Origin: Haloarcula sp. CBA1127
Lineage (GTDB): Archaea > Halobacteriota > Halobacteria > Halobacteriales > Haloarculaceae
Length of the DNA stretch: 64,000 nt
Reading direction: 5' to 3'
Assembly: GCF_001485575.1 (NCBI RefSeq)
Contig: NZ_BCNB01000006.1
Location: 806,001-870,000 of the forward strand
Within the stretch, counting starts at the first letter, position 1. Every line of letters begins with the position of its first letter. A program made the translations under genes and the position numbers. A model generated the notes under the pieces. It worked only from the letters and a program-made list of their open reading frames with translations, was not told the DNA's origin and did not search any database. Positions 15,232 through 24,107 of the stretch are shown here, in pieces.

Positions 15232-16527
15232 ATGAACGACCATGACAAGCGCTCGATCGACAGGCGAAGCGTAATCAAAGCCGCTGCCAGTGCCGGACTC
15301 GTCGGCCTCGCCGGCTGTTCCGGCGGTGCTCCCGAGGACGGTGATGGAGGTGACGGCGACGGCGGTGACGGTGAATCGACGGACACCTCGACGGACGCCG
15401 GTTCCGAAACCTATACCATCGGGATGGTCGACAGCCTCTCCGGGTCGCTGTCCGCGTTCGGGCAGCGGAACCAGCGTGGGAAGGAGATCGCGCTCGACGA
15501 CGTCAACTCGGTCGGCGTCGGTGGCGGCGAACTGGCGATCTCACAGCAGGACGACCAGAGTACGAGTCAGGGTGGGGTCAGTGCAGCCCAGACACTCGTC
15601 AATCAGGAAGAGGTCCCGCTGCTCATCGGTACTGTCGGGAGCGGCGTCAGCACGGCTATCCACGAGAGCGTCGTCCAGAACACGGACGTCGTCCAGATCA
15701 GTCAGAACAGCACCAGCCCGAACCTGACGAACTTCCCGGACCTGCTCCGGATGCCGCCGGCCGGCAAGGCTCAGGCGGAGGCAATTTCGTCGCTGCTCGA
15801 CGAGGACGGCAACGAGTCCGCTGCGCTGGCCTGGATCAACAACGATTACGGACAGTCCGTCGGCGAAGCCTTCATCGAGGCCTACGACGGGGAAATCGTC
15901 TACAACGAACCCCACGACCAGGGTCAGTCTTCTTACAGCAGTACCATCTCCTCGATGTCTGACACCGACGCTGACGCGTGGGTGTTCATCACCTACCAGC
16001 CGGAGTTCGCGACGATGTCCCAGGAAGCATTCGACCTGGGCGTCACCGACCAGGCCGCCTGGTACGGCGGTGACAGTGTCAAGGGCCCGAAAGTCCTCGA
16101 AGCAGCTCCCGAGGGTAGCCTCAACGGCATGAAAGCCGTGGTTCCGAGCGTTCCGCAGGACGCCGAGAACTACCAGGCGTTCGTCTCGGAGTTCCAGGAG
16201 CGCTTCGGCGAGGAACCCACGTCGTGGTCGGCCTACGCCTACGACGCTGTGGTCGTCAGCGCGCTCGCTATCGAAGCCGCCGACGAGTTCACGGGCTCGG
16301 CGCTCATGGATGTCGTCCGGGACGTGACCCGTCCCGAGGGTGAGGAGGCGACCTCATACGAGGACGCACACGAGATTCTGGCGAACGGTGGCTCACCGTC
16401 GGACGTGGATTACACCGGCGTGAGCGGCCCCATCGACCTCGACGAGAACGGTGATCCCGTTGGGTTGCTGCAGGTGTTCGAAGTCGTGGATCACGCGTAC
16501 GAATCCAGCGGCTTCATCGAGGGCTAA
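15232..16527 (+). CDS. livK: Branched-chain/amino-acid ABC transporter substrate-binding lipoprotein
   Basis: 431 residues with a twin-arginine signal (DRRSVIKAAASAG) and a lipobox LAGC whose cysteine 29 is the likely lipid anchor. An acidic Gly/Asp/Thr-rich linker follows, then the type I periplasmic-binding fold with YTIGMVDSLSGSLSAFG and the VLIGTVGSGVS region typical of Leu/Ile/Val-binding proteins. It captures a solute outside the cell for the LivHMGF importer encoded downstream in the same direction. Given the proline catabolic genes next door, proline or hydroxyproline is as likely a substrate as branched-chain amino acids. Confidence 0.93.
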   Translation: MNDHDKRSIDRRSVIKAAASAGLVGLAGCSGGAPEDGDGGDGDGGDGESTDTSTDAGSETYTIGMVDSLSGSLSAFGQRNQRGKEIALDDVNSVGVGGGELAISQQDDQSTSQGGVSAAQTLVNQEEVPLLIGTVGSGVSTAIHESVVQNTDVVQISQNSTSPNLTNFPDLLRMPPAGKAQAEAISSLLDEDGNESAALAWINNDYGQSVGEAFIEAYDGEIVYNEPHDQGQSSYSSTISSMSDTDADAWVFITYQPEFATMSQEAFDLGVTDQAAWYGGDSVKGPKVLEAAPEGSLNGMKAVVPSVPQDAENYQAFVSEFQERFGEEPTSWSAYAYDAVVVSALAIEAADEFTGSALMDVVRDVTRPEGEEATSYEDAHEILANGGSPSDVDYTGVSGPIDLDENGDPVGLLQVFEVVDHAYESSGFIEG

Positions 16528-16557
16528 GGCGGCCACGACCCTTTTCCATTTTCACCA

Positions 16558-17475
16558 ATGGCGCAGATATTACAGTACCTGGCAAACGGGCTCGTTTTCA
16601 GTAGTATCATCATCCTCGGGAGTATCGGGCTCTCGCTGGTCTACAGCATCGCCGACTTCGCGAACTTTGCACACGGCGACACGATGACGCTTGGTGCCTA
16701 CGGAGCGTTCGTCGCGTTCGGTGTGTTCGGCGGTCTTGGCGGCACCGTTCTCGGTCTCCCGATCGGGTTCTTCCTGTCTCTGGCGGTCGGGATGGCGCTC
16801 GCAGCGGTCGTCGCCGTCCTCACCCATATTCTCGTGTACAAGCCCCTCGATACGGACTCGATCGGGCTGCTCATCACGAGCATCGGCGTGGCGTTCGTCT
16901 ACCGCGCGGTGCTACAGGCGACCTTCGGGACGGACTTCCTGCAGTACGACATCAGCCGCAGCGGACCGATTCCGGTGCTGCTTGACACGCTCGATGTCGC
17001 AGTGACACAGCGAGACGTGGCGATTATCGTCAGCGCGGCAGTCCTTGTTATCGGCCTGCATCTCCTGCTCCAGCGGACGACGCTGGGCCGGAAGATGCGC
17101 GCGACGGCTGACAATCCCGACCTCGCACGCGTGAGCGGTATCCGAACCGACCGCGTCATTCTCGTCATGTGGGTCGTCGGCAGCGCCCTGGCCGCCGCCG
17201 GCGGCGTCTTCCTCGCGCTGTACAGCCAACTCGACCCGCGAATCGGCTTCAATATCCTGCTGGTCGTGTTCGCCGCGGTCATCCTCGGCGGTATCGGTTC
17301 GGTGTACGGGGCGATGCTCGGTGGCCTACTCATCGGGATGCTCCACGAACTGACGCCGCTGCTCGGTGATGTCGGCCTTCCGGTCAGCAACGCCTACGCG
17401 CCGGCTGTCGCGTTCGTCATCATGGTCGCGGTCCTGCTTGTCAGGCCCCGCGGCATCGCAGGTGATATGACATGA
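16558..17475 (+). CDS. livH: ABC transporter permease LivH
   Basis: 305 residues, about eight membrane helices. The N-terminal ANGLVFSSIIILGSIGLSLVYSIADFANFAHGD segment region and the cytoplasmic coupling motif GRKMRATADNPDLARVSGI are those of LivH permeases; the later GGVFLALYSQ and VILGGIGSVYGAMLGG stretches also fit. It pairs with LivM to form the channel. Its stop overlaps the livM start by four bases (ATGA). Confidence 0.94.
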   Translation: MAQILQYLANGLVFSSIIILGSIGLSLVYSIADFANFAHGDTMTLGAYGAFVAFGVFGGLGGTVLGLPIGFFLSLAVGMALAAVVAVLTHILVYKPLDTDSIGLLITSIGVAFVYRAVLQATFGTDFLQYDISRSGPIPVLLDTLDVAVTQRDVAIIVSAAVLVIGLHLLLQRTTLGRKMRATADNPDLARVSGIRTDRVILVMWVVGSALAAAGGVFLALYSQLDPRIGFNILLVVFAAVILGGIGSVYGAMLGGLLIGMLHELTPLLGDVGLPVSNAYAPAVAFVIMVAVLLVRPRGIAGDMT

Positions 17476-18581
17476 GCACGCTCGATATCGGTGCGTACTC
17501 GCCCCGCGAAAAGGGCGTCGTGGGACTGCTCGGCGCGCTTGGCGCACTCCTGCTCATTGCGGTCGTCACCGGCTTCCTCGCCCCGGCGTACCTGCTGTAT
17601 CTCGTCGGGCTGTCGGCGATGTACATGCTCCTCTCGATGGGGCTGAACGTCCAGTGGGGATACGGCGGCATGATCAACTTCAGCGTCGCGGCGTTCTTCG
17701 GCCTCGGTGCGTACGGGACCGCGTTGCTGACGGCGTCCGGCTCGCCGATCTCCGGCGGCGTCAGTCCCGTCATCGCACTGTTCGGCGGTCTCGCCCTCGC
17801 TGCGGTGCTCGCAGTGATTATCGGCTATCCGACGCTGAAGCTCCGCGACGACTACCTCGCAATCGCGTCGCTGGGTCTTGCAGAGGTCGTCCGTATCTTC
17901 ATCCTCAACGAATCACAGTGGACGGCGGGCAGCGCCGGCCTGACCGGTATCCCGTTGTTCTTCTCCGACTGGCCCGTACTCGGCGACCTGACATATCCGT
18001 ACGTCTTCTACGCGGGTGGAACGCCGGTGTTCAACATGAGCCAATCGGTCATCACCAGCTTCCTGAACGTCGTCCTCGTCACGGTGATCGTCGCGGCGGT
18101 CTACCTGTTCCTCCGGCGCATTCACCAGTCGCCGTGGGGCCGCGTCCTCCGGACGATTCGGACCGATGAGGACCTCGCGGAGACGCTGGGCAAGAACACG
18201 TTCGCATTCAAGATGCAGGCGTTCGTCATCGGGAGCCTGATCATGGCGCTTGCGGGCGTGTTCTACTCCCACCTCGTGTTGTTCGTCAGCCCGCAGGACC
18301 TCCAGCCCATCACGACGTTCTACGTCTGGGTCGCCGTTATCCTCGGCGGCACCGGCAGCGACCGCGGCGCAATGCTGGGTGGGTTCACTATCGTCGCCAT
18401 CCAGCAGGGGACGCGCTTCCTGACCGACACCGGGGCGCTGCCAATCGGCGCGGCACCGCTCAGACTCATGCTGGTCGGCCTGCTCATCATCTTCATCGTC
18501 AGGCTCCGCCCGGAGGGGATTCTCCCGCCGGAGCGCGAACTCATCTGGCCCGACTCGCTGGGCGGTGGTCGCGATGAGTGA
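17472..18581 (+). CDS. livM: ABC transporter permease LivM
   Basis: 369 residues with about ten hydrophobic segments. The MLLSMGLNVQWGYGGMINF motif near residue 55, the KLRDDYLAIASLGLAE stretch and the coupling region RTIRTDEDLAETLGKNTFAFK mark it as LivM. The C-terminal helix ends in VRLRPEGILPPER. It overlaps livH by four bases and livG by eight, so the operon is tightly coupled. Confidence 0.94.
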   Translation: MSTLDIGAYSPREKGVVGLLGALGALLLIAVVTGFLAPAYLLYLVGLSAMYMLLSMGLNVQWGYGGMINFSVAAFFGLGAYGTALLTASGSPISGGVSPVIALFGGLALAAVLAVIIGYPTLKLRDDYLAIASLGLAEVVRIFILNESQWTAGSAGLTGIPLFFSDWPVLGDLTYPYVFYAGGTPVFNMSQSVITSFLNVVLVTVIVAAVYLFLRRIHQSPWGRVLRTIRTDEDLAETLGKNTFAFKMQAFVIGSLIMALAGVFYSHLVLFVSPQDLQPITTFYVWVAVILGGTGSDRGAMLGGFTIVAIQQGTRFLTDTGALPIGAAPLRLMLVGLLIIFIVRLRPEGILPPERELIWPDSLGGGRDE

Positions 18582-19386
18582 GCAGTCACTCGTCTCCGAC
18601 GGCCCGATTCTCGGGAAAGACGATCCGGTGCTTCGGGCTGAAGGACTGGAGAAACGCTTCGGCGGCCTCGTGGCGACGGACGACGCGTCCATCGAGGTCG
18701 AACGCGGCACGATTACGGGCCTCATCGGCCCGAACGGAGCCGGCAAATCGACGCTGTTCAACCTCGTCTCGGGCTTCTACGAGCCTGATGCGGGCTCTGT
18801 CTCGGTCAACGGCGTCGACGTGACCGGCCAGAAGCCCCACGAAATCGCTGACCAGGGAATGATCCGGACGTTCCAGACGCCACGAAAACCGGAGGGGATG
18901 ACCGTCCGGGAGGCGCTGCTGGTGGGGCCACACAACCAGACCGGGGAATCGATTATCCCGCTGTTTACCTCACCGAGTACCGTCGAACAGGAGGAACGGC
19001 GCTCGCTCGAACAGGCTCAGGAGATGCTCGAACGCTTCGAAATCGGCGACCTGGCCACCCAGCCCGCGACGGACCTCTCGGGCGGGCAGATGAAACTGGT
19101 CGAACTGGCCCGCGGGATGATGGCCGAGCCCGACCTGCTCCTGCTCGACGAACCCGTCGCCGGCGTCAATCCCGTGCTGGCCGACAAACTGGCCGGGTTC
19201 ATCGAGGAACTCAACGAGGAGGGCATCACCTTCCTCATCATCGAACACGACATGAACTTCATCATGCGGCTGGCCGACCCGATTATCGTCCTCAATCAGG
19301 GGAGTGTCCTCGTCGAAGGGCCGCCCGAGGCGGTCCGGAGCGACGAGCGTGTCATCGACGCCTATCTGGGAGGGCCGTCGGAATGA
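18574..19386 (+). CDS. livG: ABC transporter ATPase LivG
   Basis: 270 residues from the ATG at 18574, which lies within the end of livM (ATGAGTGAG); a GTG nine bases upstream is a less likely alternative. It has Walker A GPNGAGKST, signature LSGGQMKL, Walker B LLLLDEP and the H-loop IIEHDM. It powers uptake by the LivHM channel. Its stop overlaps the livF start by four bases. Confidence 0.94.
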   Translation: MSEQSLVSDGPILGKDDPVLRAEGLEKRFGGLVATDDASIEVERGTITGLIGPNGAGKSTLFNLVSGFYEPDAGSVSVNGVDVTGQKPHEIADQGMIRTFQTPRKPEGMTVREALLVGPHNQTGESIIPLFTSPSTVEQEERRSLEQAQEMLERFEIGDLATQPATDLSGGQMKLVELARGMMAEPDLLLLDEPVAGVNPVLADKLAGFIEELNEEGITFLIIEHDMNFIMRLADPIIVLNQGSVLVEGPPEAVRSDERVIDAYLGGPSE

Positions 19387-20105
19387 CCGACCCCATCCTC
19401 ACCGTCGACGGCGTCGACAGCGGCTACGGTGAAGTGCAGGTGCTCGACGACCTCTCGCTGACACTCGGCGAGGGAGAGATCGCCTGCCTCGTCGGTCCGA
19501 ACGGGGCCGGCAAGTCCACCGTCCTCAAGACGGTGTTCGGTATGCTGGAGCCCTGGACCGGCACGGTACGCCTTGGTGACCGCGAAATCGGCGGGATGGC
19601 GCCGGAAGATATCGTCCGTATCGGCGTCGGCTACGTCCCACAGACGGAGAACGTGTTCGGCTCGCTGACCATCGACGAGAACCTCCGGATGGGCGGGGTC
19701 GCCCGCGACGACGGCCTCGACGAGGTCGTGGCCGAACTGTACGACCGGTTCCCCATCCTCGACGACAAGCGCACCGCGAACGCCAAGACACTGTCGGGCG
19801 GCCAGCGGCAGGTGCTTGCCTTCGCCCGTGCGCTCGTGATGGAGCCCGACGTGTTGCTCATCGACGAGCCGAGCGCCGGACTGGCACCGAACACGGCCAA
19901 GGAAGTGTTCGACGACGTAGAGACAGTCAACGAACTCGGCACCTCGATCTTGATGGTCGAGCAGAATGCCCGTGAGGGACTGGGTATCTCCGACCGCGGG
20001 TTCGTCCTCGACCAGGGGACGGTCAAGTTCGAGGGCGAGGCCGACTCGCTGCTCGACGACCCCGAGGTGTCTCGGCTGTACCTCGGCGGCGAATCGCGCC
20101 GCTGA
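19383..20105 (+). CDS. livF: ABC transporter ATPase LivF
   Basis: 240 residues with Walker A GPNGAGKST, the LivF-type YVPQTENVFGSLT stretch, signature LSGGQRQV, Walker B VLLIDEP and a MVEQNAREGL end region that is diagnostic of LivF against LivG. It is the last gene of the livKHMGF operon; the next gene starts 117 bases later. Confidence 0.94.
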   Translation: MTDPILTVDGVDSGYGEVQVLDDLSLTLGEGEIACLVGPNGAGKSTVLKTVFGMLEPWTGTVRLGDREIGGMAPEDIVRIGVGYVPQTENVFGSLTIDENLRMGGVARDDGLDEVVAELYDRFPILDDKRTANAKTLSGGQRQVLAFARALVMEPDVLLIDEPSAGLAPNTAKEVFDDVETVNELGTSILMVEQNAREGLGISDRGFVLDQGTVKFEGEADSLLDDPEVSRLYLGGESRR

Positions 20106-20222
20106 GGCCACGTTTCGCTGTTTTCCTTGCATTTGTCACGGCGCCACAACGACGACTTCCCGGGTGTTGCACTCGAAAGGACAAGGCAACACAGAAAAGC
20201 CCCCCTTGCATACCGCCTGCCA

Positions 20223-20633
20223 ATGACTGTGACGCTGCCGACCGACGCCGATGACTGGGCCGCCGCGTGGCGCGACCGGATCAACGAGCGGGCCGCGTTC
20301 GCTGACAGCGCTGACGACTTCACCGCTGTATTCTGTTTCGAAATCCGTGCCGACGACGCCTACACCGGTGACCCGATACAGTTCGTCGTTGTGATTAAGG
20401 ACGGTGTCTGTACCGCCGCCGGAACGGTCGCGGACCCCGAGTACGACTTCGCGTTCCGTGGCCCCTACAGCGAGTGGGTCACGATGCTGCAGGGCGATCT
20501 GGACATCTCCGCCGCCGCGATGGACGGAACCTTTGACGTCGAGGGTGACACGATGCGGCTGCTTCGCCGGCAGGACACCATCGCCGAAATGGTCGCGGCG
20601 GCACAGAACGTCGACACCGAGTTCGAGTACTGA
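20223..20633 (+). CDS. SCP2 sterol-carrier-like domain protein
   Basis: 136 residues from the ATG at 20223; the in-frame extension upstream does not look like protein. A single SCP2 domain is suggested by the FRGPYSEWVTMLQGDLDISAAAMDGTFDVEGD region, which forms the lipid-binding strand and helix of the family. Archaeal members have no proven ligand; they may bind acyl or prenyl lipids in the cytoplasm. It is a single gene between livF and a small membrane protein. Confidence 0.78.
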   Translation: MTVTLPTDADDWAAAWRDRINERAAFADSADDFTAVFCFEIRADDAYTGDPIQFVVVIKDGVCTAAGTVADPEYDFAFRGPYSEWVTMLQGDLDISAAAMDGTFDVEGDTMRLLRRQDTIAEMVAAAQNVDTEFEY

Positions 20634-20671
20634 CCGACGGGCTTTTGTCCGCCCGCTTGGCCTACACGGGT

Positions 20672-20917
20672 ATGCTCGACAAACTCGGTGCGGTTGGTAT
20701 CGGCGGCATCGTCGTGTTGCTCGCCGGCATCGGTCTGGTCGCGTGGAAGGCACCCATCGTCGCCGTCGGCATCGCTCTCGTCGTCGGGGGCCTCGGACTG
20801 GTCGTCTACGGCCTCGTCACGAGCCTGCTCGGCGCGTTCGGACTTGGTGGTGGCATGGGCGGTATGGGTGGCGGCGGCATGGGCGGTGGTGGGATGGGCG
20901 GCGACGGGATGCCCTGA
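20672..20917 (+). CDS. Small two-helix membrane protein with Gly/Met-rich tail (DUF7470-like)
   Basis: 81 residues from the ATG at 20672. Two hydrophobic helices (GIGGIVVLLAGIGLVAW and a Val/Gly/Leu-rich one) are followed by a tail of about 25 residues composed almost only of glycine and methionine in GGMGGGGM repeats. The helical part matches a haloarchaeal family I recall as DUF7470. Function is unknown. The Gly/Met tail is unusual and may bind metal or mediate assembly. It starts 38 bases after the SCP2 gene and is convergent with a histidine kinase. Confidence 0.75.
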   Translation: MLDKLGAVGIGGIVVLLAGIGLVAWKAPIVAVGIALVVGGLGLVVYGLVTSLLGAFGLGGGMGGMGGGGMGGGGMGGDGMP

Positions 20918-20928
20918 GGCGGAGACGA

Positions 20929-21975
20929 CTAACAGGCGGTGTCCGCATCAATGTCGAACTCGAACCGTGCACCGCCGTGTTCTCCTGCTGTGGCACGTAC
21001 TGTCCAGCCGTGGGCTTCGGCGATTGTCCTGACGATGTAGAGGCCAAACCCGGTCCCGTCAGCCGCCCGTGACGCGCCCGGTTCGAACACCCGCTCTCGT
21101 TCGTCGGGAGCGATTCCCCGGCCGTCGTCCTCGATTGCGAAGCCGTCGGGTGTCGGTACGACACGAACCGTTATTTGGGTGGCATCGTCTCCACCTTCCT
21201 CGTCGGCTGCGCGTTCATTGCGCTCAGGCCCGTGTGTAACGGCGTTAGCGAAGACGTTCTCGAACAGTCGGAGCAATCGCTTTGGGTCAGCTTCAATCAG
21301 TATCGATGGCGGCGGTTCCAGCACTGCGCTGTCGGTCTCGACGTGGGTCCACGCCGTCGTTGCCACGTCAGCGATATCGACGGCCTGCTCGTCGGCTGCC
21401 AGCGCCCCGTCTCTGGTCGCGGTCCGCAGATCCTCGATAATCGATTCTAACCGCCCTAACCCATCTCTGGCGGCGTTGATACGCTCGACCGACAGCTCCT
21501 CGGCAGCGAGTTCGAGGTGGCCACTAGTGACGGCAAGCGGCGTCCGGAGGTCGTGTGCCAGCAGGTCAGCAAACTCCGTGAGCCGCTCGTTCTGTCGCTG
21601 GAGGTGCCACTCCCGTTCCTGTCGGTCCGTGATATCCCGGCCGACACCGCTGAATCCCTGAACTGTGCCGTCGTCCGCCGTGAGAAGCCGGCCGCTGAGT
21701 TCGAACGTCACCACCCCTTCCGTCGTCTCTGCTCGCGCTTCGACGGTTGTCTGACCAGACTCGAACACCTCCTCGATAGCCGCTTCGACGGCTTTCCGGT
21801 CGTCCGCGACAAAGAAATCGGTCGGCTCTGTGCCCGATAGTTCGCTATCCGTCAGGTCGAACAGTTCGTTCAGCCGAGCGTTCCAGTACGCAAGTTTGCC
21901 GTCTGCGTCGTAGATGTAGAAGACGTCGTCGAGAGTCTCGACCGCGGCCGCCAGAACACGACTCTGGTCTTCCAT
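20929..21975 (-). CDS. PAS-domain sensor histidine kinase, orphan
   Basis: 348 residues from the ATG at 21975. A PAS domain covers about residues 5-125 (YIYDADGKLAYWN, GVGRDITDRQE), followed by the dimerisation helix with histidine in LLAHDLRTPLAV, the N box FENVFANAVTHG, and DDGRGIAP and GTGFGLYIV for ATP binding. No membrane segment. No receiver-domain gene is nearby, so its partner is elsewhere. Sequence and layout are close to the kinase at 7936-8985, and the two probably share ancestry. Confidence 0.92.
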   Translation of the reverse strand: MEDQSRVLAAAVETLDDVFYIYDADGKLAYWNARLNELFDLTDSELSGTEPTDFFVADDRKAVEAAIEEVFESGQTTVEARAETTEGVVTFELSGRLLTADDGTVQGFSGVGRDITDRQEREWHLQRQNERLTEFADLLAHDLRTPLAVTSGHLELAAEELSVERINAARDGLGRLESIIEDLRTATRDGALAADEQAVDIADVATTAWTHVETDSAVLEPPPSILIEADPKRLLRLFENVFANAVTHGPERNERAADEEGGDDATQITVRVVPTPDGFAIEDDGRGIAPDERERVFEPGASRAADGTGFGLYIVRTIAEAHGWTVRATAGEHGGARFEFDIDADTAC

Positions 21976-22091
21976 GCGAGACAAACGCACCCGAAGACCA
22001 TAACTACTCAGTACGGCTGGCTCGCCGTTGTGCCACTGACACACCGAACGGAGTGCCATGTCGCTCCGTCCTGTTCGCCGGACGCCAGCGT

Positions 22092-24068
22092 CTAGTTCTC
22101 GCTCGTCGGCCGGTCGGCCCGGTGTTCGCTGATGATCTGGTCGACCATCTCCGCGTTCTGCTCCTTCCGGCGGTCGGCGGCGCGCTCCTCCCAGTCTTCG
22201 ATTGCCGCCTCGATTTCGCCCTCGCGGGCGACGGCCAGTTCGTCCACTTCCTGTACGGTGACCATCTCCGCCGGCGCGACGGGGATGTCGTTGTCGAACA
22301 GCACCTGATCGGCGATATCGGAGAGGTTCCCGTTCCGGAGGACGATCTTCGGGTCGATATCCGCCAGCTGCTGGGCCGTCGACCGGCCCGCACCCGAGGA
22401 GTCCCGGAACATGACGATGTCGTCCTCAACGAGGCCAAACCGCTCGTCGGCGTCGGCGATGGCGTCCCTGGTGAACTGTTCGACCACCTTGACCGGGGTC
22501 AGCCCCTCCTGTTTCTCCGAGACGTCGGCGAAGTTCGAGTGGTCGAGCTTCCACAGCGCCTTCAGCCGTTCGAGCTTGTCAGCCAGCGCCTCGCGTTTCT
22601 CCTCTTCCTCCTCGACTTTCCGTTCGAGGGCCTCGTTGCGCCGCTGGAGCCGCGTCACCTCGCGGTCTTTCCTGACCTCGCGCCGGCCCTCGCTGCGGGC
22701 CTTCTCCAGCTGTTTGTCCTTCTCCGAGAGCTGGTCATCCTTGCGTTTGATCGTCTCTTTGAGGTCGTCGACGTGTGACTCAAGGCGTTCGATGCGGGCG
22801 TTCAGCCGCTTGATCTCTTTCTCGTCGTCGGTGAGTTCCCGTGGTTCGTGGGCCGTTGTGTCCTCGTCCTCGCTGTCGTCGTCTTCGAGGTCCCGCAACA
22901 CCGTTTCGACGCTCTCCTCGCCAGCGACGACGCGGTCGATGACCGGTCCCACATCGTACTGTGGCGGGACCTTACCCGCGACGCGCTCGAACTGGTCGGC
23001 GTGGTGGTCGAAGGCGTAGAGCGCGGCGGCCATGGCGTCGCGTTCGTGGTCGTTGTCGTAGGCCTCCTCCCGAGTCCGGTGTTTCTTTTCGTCGACCGGG
23101 AGGTCGGTGTCGGGCTCCCAGCCCGCGGCACTAAAGGAGCGTCGGAGCTTCTCGACCGTTTCTGGCATCGGCGTCACGTCGGCGGCGACGATGACGGGCC
23201 GCCCGCGCTCGATGATCCACTCTGTCGTCGCGGCGGCGTCGTCGGTCCGCGAGGAGTACACATCCAGCACAGTGCCGTCGAGGGAGACGATGGCGACGGC
23301 CGTCGTCGTTCCGGGGTCGACGCCGACGACGACGTGGTCGCGCCGCTTTGCCAGTGGCTTGAACTCGATGCCGTCCCGCCGCTGGCGCTCGATCTCGACG
23401 CGCGTGTCGCCCGACCGGGCTCTCGATACCGGGATATCCTGTGGCCGGGCCGAGACTTGGAACACGGCGTTGGAGAACCCGCCGTACTTCTCGGTCACGT
23501 CCCGCTCGTACTCCAGACCGGCAGCGTCGAGCTCAGACTCGATTTCGCGCGCCCGCTTGCGGACCGCGCCGTGGATGCGCCGGGTGTAGCGGTCCTCTGA
23601 CCACCCGCCTTTGCCGGTCGAGCGGCCCCGCGAGACTTTCACCTCTGTTGTATCGGTGAAGGCGGACACCTCCTGCCCGACGTTGGCGGCGGCCAGCCGG
23701 GCCGCGGCCTCGGCCTCCTCCATCGGGTCCTTGCCGTAGGGGACGCCGTGGCGCTTGGCGACCCGGGAGAGCGGTTCGGGCCGCTCGTCGCCGGTCACCT
23801 GCACCAGTTTCGTTTCGTCGGGGAGGGACCCGAGGACGTGGATCAGGGCGTCCTTGTCCTCGGCGAGTTCGTACATATTATCCGTCGCGACGATGGCCGG
23901 CTCCTCGTCCTCAATACGCCGGCGGAGCTTCCGCCACGAGACCACGTCTCGCTCGACTGATTCCCCGTCGAAGACCACCAGCGCGTACGACGGTGCGTCA
24001 CCGCGCACGTCGCCGCTCTGGATGTCGACACCGAAGACGACTGCGTCGAGCGCTGCCGTGCGGTTCAC
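22092..24068 (-). CDS. DUF460 protein: RNase H-like domains plus long coiled coil
   Basis: 658 residues starting at a GTG (24068). This start is preferred because a TATA box lies 27 bases upstream, giving a leaderless message; the nearby CCATGG is out of frame. The N-terminus has FGVDIQSGD and residues near 245 have VVGVDPGTTTAV, both like the first strand and acidic residue of RNase H/Holliday-resolvase folds. A charged coiled coil spans about residues 420-515, and a compact C-terminal domain with a VEQFTRDAIADAD start follows. DUF460 proteins are archaeal and poorly understood; a nucleic-acid role is inferred. The long leader-frame extension upstream is not coding. Confidence 0.88.
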   Translation of the reverse strand: MNRTAALDAVVFGVDIQSGDVRGDAPSYALVVFDGESVERDVVSWRKLRRRIEDEEPAIVATDNMYELAEDKDALIHVLGSLPDETKLVQVTGDERPEPLSRVAKRHGVPYGKDPMEEAEAAARLAAANVGQEVSAFTDTTEVKVSRGRSTGKGGWSEDRYTRRIHGAVRKRAREIESELDAAGLEYERDVTEKYGGFSNAVFQVSARPQDIPVSRARSGDTRVEIERQRRDGIEFKPLAKRRDHVVVGVDPGTTTAVAIVSLDGTVLDVYSSRTDDAAATTEWIIERGRPVIVAADVTPMPETVEKLRRSFSAAGWEPDTDLPVDEKKHRTREEAYDNDHERDAMAAALYAFDHHADQFERVAGKVPPQYDVGPVIDRVVAGEESVETVLRDLEDDDSEDEDTTAHEPRELTDDEKEIKRLNARIERLESHVDDLKETIKRKDDQLSEKDKQLEKARSEGRREVRKDREVTRLQRRNEALERKVEEEEEKREALADKLERLKALWKLDHSNFADVSEKQEGLTPVKVVEQFTRDAIADADERFGLVEDDIVMFRDSSGAGRSTAQQLADIDPKIVLRNGNLSDIADQVLFDNDIPVAPAEMVTVQEVDELAVAREGEIEAAIEDWEERAADRRKEQNAEMVDQIISEHRADRPTSEN

Positions 24069-24092
24069 GAACCATGGTAGGCGACGGTCGAC

Positions 24093-24098
24093 TATAAA
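24093..24098 (-). promoter_or_regulatory. TATA box for the DUF460 gene
   Basis: TTTATA on the reverse strand is centred about 27 bases ahead of the GTG at 24068, which supports that codon as the start of a leaderless transcript. Confidence 0.6.
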
Positions 24099-24107
24099 TC
24101 CGTTCCG

